Of a stretch of DNA of 42,814 nucleotides, positions 34,101 through 42,814 are shown piece by piece; position 1 is the stretch's first letter, and each line of letters opens with the position of its first letter. The stretch comes from Fragilaria crotonensis (taxonomy: Eukaryota; Bacillariophyta; Fragilariophyceae; Fragilariales; Fragilariaceae). The notes beneath the pieces were generated by a model, which was given only the letters and a program-made list of their open reading frames with translations, had not been told where the DNA came from and ran no database searches. Location of the stretch: positions 1 through 42,814 of the forward strand of contig JAKSYS010000543.1 of assembly GCA_022925895.1 (NCBI GenBank), in the 5' to 3' direction. The position numbers were made by a program, and so were the translations under genes.

Positions 34101-36118
34101 GAGGACTCCAAAACACATCAAGATTTGGACAAGGAAAGGTCTCATCGAAGGATGATTCGGACAACGAGGAAGACTCAGACAAAGAAGAAACGTCAAGTGA
34201 GGAAGAGGATTCTGACAAGGACTCTGACAAAGATGACGATGATGAGGACTCTGACAAAGATGACGATGATGATGAGGACTCTGACAAAGATGACGATGAT
34301 GAGGAGGACTCTGACAAAGATGACGATAAGGACGAGGACTCTGACAAAGATGACGACGATGAGGAGGACTCTGACAAAGATGACGATAAGGACGAGGACT
34401 CTGACAAAGATGACGATGATGAGGACTCTGACAAAGATGACGACCATGATGAGGTCTTTGACAAAGAGGACCATGATGAGGTCTCTGACAAAGATGACGA
34501 CGATGATGAGGACTCTGACAAAGATGACGATAAGGATGAGGACTCTGACAAAGATGACGATGATGAGGACTCTGACAAAGATGACGACGATGATGAGGTC
34601 TCTGACAAAGAGGACGATGATGAGGACTCTGACAAAGATGACGATGATGAGGTCTCTGACAAAGATGACGATGATGAGGACTCTGACAAAGATGACGATT
34701 CTGAAGATTCGGAGGATGACGGGTCAGAGGAGGATGGTGATTCTGACAACAGTAAGTCCTCGGACCAAGACGAAAGATCTGACGACAATAAAGTTTCAGA
34801 CGAGGATTCAAAGAAGAAAAAGACTTCCGATGATGACTCGGACCATGATAAAGATGACGATTCTTCGGAAGACTCTGACAACCATCAAGATTCCGACGAC
34901 GATGAGGCTTCTAAGAAAGTTGACGGGTCGGAGAAGATGGAGATTCTAAGAACAATAAGTCCTCGGACCAAGACGAAAGTTCCGATGATGATGACGATTC
35001 AGAGGATGAAGAGGAATCGAAAAGGCTCAAGATTCGGACAATGACGACAGGACGTCAAAGAAAATGATGCCGACCACCAGGAAGACTCTGACGAAAAAGT
35101 TTCAGCTGATGAAGGGGTTCCGATGGTGACAAGGACTTAGTCAAAGATGATGACGGGTCAGAAGAAGATAGAGATGCTGACAAGTCCTCGGATCAAGGCG
35201 GAAGATCAGATGAAGATTCGGACGATGAAGAAAACTCCAAAAAGGCTAAAGATTCGGAAAATGACGAGGGCTCGTCAAGAGGTAATGATTCGGATGACGA
35301 GGAAGACTCTAGCAAAGAAGAAGTTTCAAAGGGGAAAACGGATGCCGATGCTGACACGGACTCAGACAAAGATGATGATGCTGATCAGAACTCCGACGAA
35401 GATTCGGAGAAGGATGCTAGGTCGGAGGAAGATGAAAATCTTGACAAGAATAAGTCGTCAGACCGTGACGAAACCTCTGACGATGATGAAGATTCGGCCG
35501 ACGAGGACGGCTCCAGAAGGCTGAAGATTCGGACGAAGATGAGAGCTCATCTGAAGATGATGGTTCGGACGACGACGAAAGTTCAAAAGAAACGGAGGAT
35601 GCCAAGGACTCAGACGAAAGTGACGATGATGATGAAACGAACTCTAACAAAGATGACGAGTCGATGACTCTGCAAAGAATTAGCCCTCGGACCAAAACGA
35701 AAGCTCTGACTATGGTGTAGATTCGAAGGACGAGGAAGACTCCAAGAAGGCAAAAGATTCGGACGAGGAAAGGGGATTATCAAGCGACAACGATTCGGAT
35801 AACGAAGAAGACTCATATGAAGACGAAGATTCTAAGAAGAAATAGAATTCTGATGATGGTATGGACTCATACAAAGATGACAATTCTGAGGGTCCTTCCT
35901 ACACGAGGATTGGGGAAAGGATGAGGGGTCAGAGATTAAGGACGTTGCAAAAATTCAGATTCTGATGATTCCAAGGATTATTGGAATGCTTCGAAAGGAC
36001 ATCAAATCCGACTCAGAACGGAGGAGAGGTTCGATTCTGACAAATTTCGCAGTCTCACGAATATGCTGCGTCGGTGATGAAAGGCGAAGATTCAGACAAA
36101 GAGACAGACTACAATTGA
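31157..36118 (+). CDS. Tweety-like membrane protein B with very long Asp/Ser-rich cytosolic tail, five exons
   Basis: Exons: 31157-31213 ([19 protein letters not shown]), 31359-31749 (TM1 around MFLGYFYLAFFFVWTGVVLM, TM2 around ALVWIAFVIVFLTVGL), 31825-33033 (loop with five degenerate ANVDGxNTDQP repeats; TM3 and TM4), 33117-33551 (starts ADFCSGGQSNTPDE) and 33649 onward (TM5 [14 protein letters not shown], then the acidic tail). Short loops between TM1-TM2 and TM3-TM4 are basic while the long loops carry N-glycosylation sequons, so by the positive-inside rule the tail is cytosolic, as in TTYH proteins. The tail holds roughly 750 residues built on DSDKDDDDE-like units. Frameshifts occur near 31460, 31885, 32752 and 34135 and several after 34900; a TAG at 35843 interrupts acidic sequence. 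The end at 36118 is a best guess. Confidence 0.65.
32155..32520 (+). repeat. Coding repeats in the lumenal loop of gene B
   Basis: Five degenerate units of about 23-25 codons, each with a version of ANVDGANTDQP followed by a hydrophobic LxLxxL stretch. Gene C has only about one such unit at 40500-40560. Confidence 0.7.
33780..35845 (+). repeat. Acidic coding repeats, tail of gene B
   Basis: Low-complexity GA-rich sequence. The most regular part (34200-34720) repeats a 27-nt theme encoding DSDKDDDDE with 3-nt expansions of the Asp run and occasional K, H or V substitutions. Antisense Ser/Glu frames here are by-products. Confidence 0.9.
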
Positions 36119-36323
36119 TATCTTGGAAAGGCGATGCGGACGGCAACCGGACGTCAAGGGCTCCTCTGGATGTGATACACCCTGAGATGAGATAGACGCT
36201 GCGATTGGTGAAGCTTCTTTTGAAATTAGGATAGTCATTTCATTGCATGCGTAACGTGACGCACCAGTTGCTTTGAAGAATGACCACTTGTGGGGTTCTA
36301 AGCCGCCGAGACTTCCCTACCAA

Positions 36324-37791
36324 CTACTTCAGCATAGTAAGAAGCTGTGGCAACTTCTGGTTGAGCTGCCCATCTGTGTGCCACCACCGACCAAAGTCAG
36401 GGTAGCTATGAGGATTGTCATCTTCGTGTAACTTCGCGCAAAGGTCACAGAAACTCAAATTGTAAACGTCTCTGCCACCCACAACATGGTAATGGTCTTT
36501 CCACCAAAGGTAGGAGAGATATTCAGTAGCATTCTTGTCGAGTCTGTGGAGGAAATCAGCAAGCGCTTTCGGACTGCTATAATCGAGAACATTAATGAAT
36601 GAATGGGGAGGAGCTTGGAGCTGTAATGGCTTGTCCCAAAACGATAGGTACCAAGGTATCATTCATTCGCGAAAAGAACTTCTCCGTCACGTAGTCCTGC
36701 GCAAAGTTGTTCTCAAATGCCAAATAGAACTTGTAATCACGCATAACTTTCGAGTTGCAATTTTCCTCACCATCAACATTATCGCATGGAAAACTTCCAC
36801 ACTTTCCATAGACATCGACATCAATGTATTTCTTCAACTCTTGGACGAAATCTTCTCGATGAGAGTTGCTTACACAGCGCGATACCACCCATGCCACCTT
36901 CTTTGGTCGACGTGCTAGCCTACGAAAGCTCTCATCTTTGTTTGGCAAAACATTTCGTACGAAATGCGTCTCATTGTAATCGATAGGCCACGCAGATTGT
37001 TGAATTTGGATACCTTTCGGATTCCCTTCTTCCACTGGATCTACATTGGGGGCAATGAATGCATACGGTATTGGAACATCACTATCGATTCGATACGTCA
37101 TGGTATAGTTCCAGAAGGAATTGTAGCTCGCAGATGTCAATAGTGGGCCGTTTGGCGGCGGTTCCAGCATGAAGAATACAAATCTTTGATGTGGTTGTCT
37201 CCAAGTTTGAATGTAATCCATGTCCCCGGGGCTGAGATTGGCTTCGACTCCATGCATGACAATTGCATCAAACTTAGGCATTTCTTCAACCGAAGGAGAA
37301 TGCACCGGCCTGCTTGATGCAACACAAGATGTAATTCGGCATTTTGCAAATGAATCTTGTTCAAAGCCGACATGGAAATCTGTCCAATGCCAAAAGCTGT
37401 TGTAAAACAGGATTTTCTTGATTGGAGGGACCAGGGCCTCGTCCTGTGTGACCACATTCGGAGGAGCCGAGCTCCTATTCAAGGCATCTTCTTGACTTGC
37501 AATGACAGGTAGAGGTCTTGCATTTCCAGATGCTGCAGATGCTCCTGATGTTGATTCATTATATTGCAGTTTGAGAGGAGAGGGATCCTCGGCTGGCACG
37601 CCCTTGGGAACAACATCCAGGGTGGCAATATCTAGAAGGACCCAGCTCCTATTGGTGGCATTTTTTCCACTCGTTACAACAGGTTGCGCCTCGTTGAATT
37701 TGCCAAGGCGTTTACTATTACGAAGGGTGAGACAAAGGAGCAATCCCACGCAAACAACTGTCGCTGATCGGGTTCTTCCATTGCCTTTCAT
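36324..37791 (-). CDS. GT10 alpha-1,3-fucosyltransferase-like protein
   Basis: A type II Golgi enzyme layout: short basic N-terminus, one signal-anchor at about residues 10-22 (ATVVCVGLLLCLTL), a stem with several N-glycosylation sequons, and a C-terminal catalytic domain. Recognisable GT10 blocks are VAWVVSRCVSNSHREDFVQE, VDVYGKCG, the donor-binding motif FYLAFENNFAQDYVTEKFF, VPIVLG, and after a frame break PPHSFINVLDYSSPKALADF. The frame shifts at least once between 36600 and 36650, so the last 90 or so residues (ending at 36324) are in another frame. It would transfer fucose from GDP-fucose to N-glycans or other glycans in the Golgi. It lies on the opposite strand between tweety-like genes B and C. 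Confidence 0.85.
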
Positions 37792-39445
37792 GTCGTATTA
37801 TTCGCAGGGACCAGTGGAAATGAGCACGAATCACTTCCCGCTCTCAGTGTAATGATACATGTACTTCAAGCGAACCCTATGACATAATGCTAATCGTACA
37901 GTAGTAGTACCAGTAGTCTAAATTAGTAACGAAGAACAGATTAGCATTCGCGAGTATGGGCGTGGGCGGATTCTGCGCTTTTTTTCCCCCCTTTCGTACT
38001 GGAGTTTGGAGTACTCGGATTCTGTTTTTAACATTTGACAATCCGCCAGTAACGAAAACAAGTAATGATGCGACTAGGTAGGAATAGACTAGTCACGAGC
38101 AATATCAAGCTACCTGCATGGTAGCTGAACTTGCTTTCTGAATGATATCTCATAGGCCGAGCCATATCAGGTAGTATAGTTCGGCCAGTGTATTGGGAAC
38201 AGTAGCACAATCCAACAGTAGCGCAGCACTGTATCAATACCTCCTCAGGTCATGCATCGTTGCATGGGTTCACGAAGGTTCTTCCCAAGACCTGAAAGGG
38301 TTGTTCTCCTTCAAACCCGCTTCCATCTCAGTTGGACCTAAGTCAACGGCGAGTGGGATTGAAGTCGGGAAATATACCTGCTCGAGCGAGATGTCTCCTA
38401 CTAGTAGGAGGCTCCGTCCGATCAGCCCAAGATGGAACCTTCAAGTTCGAGTTATAGCAATCGAACATATAACTCGGACCTTGAACTCGACCCCCGCTGG
38501 GGCAGTACCACAAGCCATAGCAGGAAAAGAAAAATAAAGGGATGGTGGGTGGGAAATAAAAAGCTGCTTGATGGCCTAGCACGCGATAGGCCTTGGATGT
38601 ACGGTCCGGAGATAAAGGCTGCTAGAACCAAAAAGAGTGAGCGATGAATCGCTCTGATGTCTTCCTGCTGGGACTTGATACCAAGCATTCGAAGTAACTA
38701 GTAATCAGCTTTTGGCAAAGCTGGTGGGTAGATTCTTCATAGGACTCGGTTTCCGACTTGGAAGACATCCTTTACGTAACCTGATGGCTGGTCGGTAGCT
38801 TTGGATGAAAGCCACGAATTCCTTGTCGGTAAACTCAATTCCTCAACGCGTTCGTAGTACACCAGTGGCAAGTACATCCCAGTGTGACCTTCGAAACGAT
38901 TATGAATGAGTTAGACCATACTGACACTTTGATTAAGTCGAATCGTACTTGTATGTAGTTACCGGTGTACCGTCTCCTGTGCAACAGTATCCAACTTGAC
39001 CTGCAGGTACGCGTACATGTACTCGAGCAACCGATTGCCACTCACTAAAATAAATCGAGTCTTTCGGAGAGACACAACATCGATGTATCAATTGCTGTCA
39101 GGCGAAGGGCGAAGTATCCGTATCGAAGGAGATGCGTCGAGGATACGTTCAGTACTGGTACACCAATTCCGTGAGTACTGTCAATGTAGTATCGTTGGTC
39201 TTGTTTTGTCGGTCGGCGGCCAGAACACGTCGGACTCCTTCCTCGTTGAGCAGTTTTCACATGTATGCTCACATGAGCACATTGCGTGACGGTGTATCTA
39301 TGAATGGTCGATCATCTCATGCAACACTGTGAAAGCCGACACATCATCATGCTTCGCTTATACTATATGGCGTTGACATCATATATCAGACCAAGCGCAT
39401 TCACAACATAGAGCATAGAGAGAAAAATTCACAAGAGTGATTATC
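37792..39445. other. Intergenic, no gene recognised
   Basis: About 1.65 kb without a supportable gene. Short open frames at 38193-38690 on both strands overlap each other and lack domains. Contains GTAC-centred palindromes near 37895-37915 and 39140-39180. The end should hold the promoter of gene C. Confidence 0.5.
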
Positions 39446-42403
39446 ATGGATAATTTTACCATGGATAATTCAAGTAATACGGATGGTTTTACCACGATAA
39501 CTCCACCATGGAGGGTTAACCATACCGATGCAACTTTTCACACCCGTAAGTCATGATCATACTTCATGCGTGTATGTCACGAGGTCCAAGTTCTTCTACG
39601 CAACTCACTTCTCATGTTTCTGCATCCTTCGTATTCAATCCCACCCTCTATAAGAACTTTGCAATCAAAATCATGCGACTTGCCCCTAGCATGGGGAACT
39701 CAAAAAGTTTGCACTCTTGGTCTCGGAGGATCCTAGTGACAAATTCGAATACACTTCGGGGTTGGTGTTTCTCGGGTCGTTCTATCTGGTCTTCTTTTTC
39801 ATGGACCCTCGTCCTTATTCTTTGCAAATGGATGGGACCATGTCGGCCTCTGGTCAGGACACGAAATGCAACCAGTGGAAGCAGGGACAAAGTCATACCT
39901 TCAAAGATACAAGGTAAAAATTGTACGAGCCATCTTTGGCTTGGCAGCTTTCTTGTGGATGGTGTTTGTCATAGTATTTTTGGCCAAGGGACTGAATGGT
40001 CTAGAAGAAGCCAAGGTTGCATACAACGCTCGACAGTAGTAACAATGTCGCAACCAAGTATTTGCAAACGGATCAACACTCAACATACCGCTGCACAGGA
40101 AATGTTCTTGGTGATTGATGCCGTCGCTACCGCTCATGCAGAACTTCTTAATCAAACTGACTCGGCTACTGCAATGAGGGATGATTTTGTGTTAATATGA
40201 CCACCTTTTGCGGCGGACAGGGCAGCATAAGCAACGGTGGCAACGGTAGCAGCGGTATCAACAGCACAAGCAGCAGCAGCAGCAGCAGCAGCAACATCAA
40301 CAACACAAGCAGCATCCCATTCAGTTTAGGGGCGCGACGACGCATTGCTCAGAACGCCACTTCTGCGCCGCAGGTGAACGCTGATGAGGCAACGGCGAAT
40401 CAGTTCGCGTCTCTCTTTTCAGATCTCGCAGCTGAGAACATTACAACCGATGCCAAAACACCCGCCCCGAGCCCTATCGGTTCCGGCTCGCGAAGTGGAG
40501 TCAATACGGATCAGCCTGTTTTTGTCTTGAATCTTCCTGTCGACAACGTCAATGACGCCAGTACGATCTTCCAGTATTAGATCTTAACTTCAATCTCCCA
40601 CCGAATCAGATGAGACGTCAGCTATTTCGAATGTCAGTGATTCTACAGACTTTAATCAGACGTTGGATCTCAGTTCCTTTGGCGACTCGATGGGACTGTT
40701 CGTCAACTCGACAGAGGCATTTGCTGATGCAATTGGATTGAGTCCATTTACTGGTGACGAAACACTCAAGGCCTTAATTCTGGATGCTCTGTTTTCAGTG
40801 ATGATGCTCGATGATTTTGTCGCAGCCGAACTCGACGAGGGGATGAAGGGCATCAATGCTACAATGGACGTCGCCGAGATGTTGAATGCAACGGCCGTGA
40901 GTATTAATCCTCCAAACACAGTAGCCTACGTTCTTGCCCTCCCCTGGATGGTGGTACCCTTGGTGTTTTTCATCCTTGTGGTGATGGCTTGGAGATTGAG
41001 ACCGAATTTAAATCTTTTGCAGCGTATTTCGCGGTATGTGCTGCCACTGCTTTGTCTGCAAACCATGGCGTCAACAATACTGGCAATCATCATGGTAACC
41101 TATGCGATCGCCAATGCTGGTAAGTAGTGTTCGTCATTGATCCGTGGCTCCATTGTCGTTGCTGTTGTGGTTAACTGAATCGACACGTCCTTAGACTTTT
41201 GCTCAGGTGGCCAGACAACACTCCTGACGAAACAATTTTGGAAATGGTGTTAGCAAGGGGCTTCGAAGCAGACAGCTTGGTCTTTTGGCAACAGAATACT
41301 ATGTGTCACAATGTGATGCAGAATACCCATATGACTTTGTAGACACGTTCATGAAAGAACTTGAAACTGCCAGTTTGACAATTGCGGCTGTCGAATCCGC
41401 CATTGCGACAAAAACTATGGGATCCGTCGTCGCCGAATGCGGTACGGACGCCGTGGGGATCGATTCTCTCCTGTCGGCGATGAACTCTCGCCTTCTGGAG
41501 GTGGGAATGCATTCGATGATGCACTATCAAGTTTGTCGTGTGATACGGTAGTGCCGACATTTACCAGCGCTGCCTATGATGCTGCATGTGATGTCAGTGT
41601 GAATGCTGTTTACTATTCGTATGTGTGTAAGTTTCGATCATGAAATGGGTTGGGTTTGTATGTCAATAACGACGCAAATCTTTGTTTTTCTCGCTCACAA
41701 TATCTTCCTGCTATTTTGGACGTTTCGTAGCATTCATCATGATGGCGTTCACGGGCATGATCATGATATCCCTCCGTACAGCGTATCGTCCTGTTGAGGA
41801 GAGGAAGAGAGAGCTAAAGGAGTTGTTGGCCAAACGGGCTGCAGCGTTGAAGGAACAAAGGGCGAGACAAAAGCTGCGGCAAAGAGAGAAAGAAGGCGGC
41901 CAAGGCGAAAGCCAAGAAGAAGGCCAGAAGCCTTGAAGATGTTGAGTCTGCCACTGTTGACGATTCTGATGAAGATTCGGACTCCGATAAAGATTCTGAC
42001 TCGGATGAAGACTCTGACTCTGATGACGACTCGGACTCTAACAAATCATCGGACTCTGATAAAGATTCGGACTCTGACAAATCATCGGACTCCGATAAGG
42101 ACTCGGACTCTGACAAATCATCGGACTCCGATAAGGACCCGGACTCTGACAAATCATCGGACTCCGATAAGGACTCGGACTCTGACAAATCATCGGACTC
42201 CGATAAAGATTCGGACTCCTGACAAATCATCGAACTCCGATAAGGATTCGGACTCTGATAAAGATTCGGACTCTGATAAAGACTCGGATTCCGACAAGGA
42301 CTCAGACTCCGATAAGGACTCGGATTCCGATAAAGATTCAGACTCTGATAAAGACTCGGATTCGGACGACGACTCTTCAGTGACGATTCTTCCGAGTTCA
42401 TGA
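39446..42403 (+). CDS. Tweety-like membrane protein C with Asp/Ser/Lys repeat tail, five exons
   Basis: Exon 1 (39446-39545) starts [15 protein letters not shown], closely like gene B. Exon 2 (39655-40035) holds TM1 ([15 protein letters not shown]) and TM2 ([17 protein letters not shown]). Exon 3 (40099-41119) holds a poly-Ser/Asn stretch, one NTDQP repeat unit, TM3 ([19 protein letters not shown]) and TM4. Exon 4 (41195-41626) starts with the DFCSGG block. Exon 5 (41731-42403) has TM5 ([14 protein letters not shown]), a basic linker ([12 protein letters not shown]) and then an acidic repeat tail ending VTILPSS. Frameshifts are visible near 39702 (A-run), 39805, 39855, 40570, 41220, 41285, 41505, 41895 and 42218 (TCCT where neighbouring repeats have TCT). 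Paralogue of genes A and B. TTYH-like topology predicts a cytosolic tail. Function unknown. Confidence 0.65.
40270..40296 (+). repeat. AGC microsatellite in exon 3 of gene C
   Basis: Eight or so AGC triplets, reading as poly-Ser in the longest local frame, within a wider Ser/Asn/Gly-rich coding stretch. Confidence 0.85.
41965..42370 (+). repeat. Acidic coding repeats, tail of gene C
   Basis: A 36-nt theme (AAATCATCGGACTCCGATAA followed by GGACTCGGACTCTGAC) encodes [12 protein letters not shown] and recurs about four times between 42045 and 42235; the remainder is built on 18-nt SDSDKD units. Spacer-like regularity is coding, not CRISPR. Confidence 0.9.
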
Positions 42404-42814
42404 CGAATTTGCTTACCATCCTTTAGAGTTCCAGGTTTCGTACTCACACTGAGTGTTTCGCTATAGACGCCGGAACGCAATGGCTCGTTCCCAGTTTTTA
42501 CCAAAAGTCATCTCCAACTGATACTTTGAAGCGTTGAAGGTCTGAGTACTCTTGCATTCTCAATTAGGAAGTTCAGACTGCACGACAAAGGACCATGTGC
42601 GACTAGCTAGCATAGCAACGTACTCTGTAGGAAATCTTCTTGAATGCACCAATGTCGACTTCTTGAAAACCCATGCAGCTTCGAGGTACCTATCGACGAT
42701 GAAATCCGTTACCAAGAAGGAGATTTCCCCGTAGCTATATTGGGTGATTGTCAAGTCGCAACGTGAACAATTAGTGGAAGAAGCCGATTGGATACATCTA
42801 GCTAGTAGAATGTA
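42404..42814. other. 3' flank of gene C, nothing recognised
   Basis: No coding sequence or RNA gene is supported in the last 411 bases. Confidence 0.5.

Noticed and set aside
33751-34881. 376-codon minus-strand Ser/Glu-rich frame
   Set aside because: Mirror of the Asp/Ser repeats of gene B; repeats keep all frames open.
33780-42370. Regular short repeats resembling a CRISPR array
   Set aside because: Units are contiguous, coding and without unique spacers; the genome is eukaryotic.
41814-42419. Minus-strand Ser/Glu and Tyr/Pro-rich frame
   Set aside because: Antisense by-product of the repeat tail of gene C.

Overview
This is a eukaryotic nuclear window, most likely from a diatom or a close stramenopile relative. 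Genes are split by short GT-AG introns (about 63-235 nt), there is a CoDi-like Ty1/copia retrotransposon, and host genes include an ERD2/KDEL-receptor-like protein, a GT10 fucosyltransferase, a protein kinase and a family of tweety-like membrane proteins. I see no rRNA, no convincing tRNA, no CRISPR array and no prokaryotic operon. The species cannot be named from the sequence alone.

Left part (1-15.4 kb) is a cluster of mobile elements. It opens with a convergent pair: a DUF6589-like putative transposase (runs off the left edge) and a RecQ-like SF2 helicase. Together they look like one helicase-bearing DNA transposon. A complete 6,078-bp copia element (5097-11174, minus strand; two 343-bp LTRs with two differences; 5-bp TTAGC target duplication) sits upstream of the helicase. 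Next come a roughly 160-bp hairpin element and a 4-kb PIF/Harbinger transposon with 18-bp terminal inverted repeats, a spliced DDE transposase and a convergent second gene.

Right part (15.9-42.4 kb) is mostly host genes: an ERD2-like protein with an extended C-terminus; tweety-like gene A (minus); a single-pass membrane coiled-coil protein with six Cys-containing repeats of about 103 residues (minus); a protein kinase (plus); tweety-like gene B (plus) with a very long Asp/Ser tail; a GT10 fucosyltransferase (minus); and tweety-like gene C (plus) with a shorter Asp/Ser/Lys tail. Genes A, B and C share intron positions and an ADFC-type signature after the fourth membrane segment, so they are paralogues.

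The points I would follow first are (1) the copia element, whose presumed primer-binding site is not tRNA-like but is perfectly complementary over 14 nt to a stretch inside its own LTR that could be the 5' end of its RNA, suggesting Tf1-like self-priming in a copia element; (2) the transposase/RecQ pair; and (3) the tweety-like family with expanding lumenal repeats and acidic cytosolic tails.

A caution applies throughout. Many genes, host and mobile alike, are broken by single-base or dinucleotide indels, very often in homopolymers. Comparison with internal repeats and paralogues shows this directly. Uncorrected assembly error is as likely as pseudogenisation, so gene boundaries given across frameshifts are approximate.
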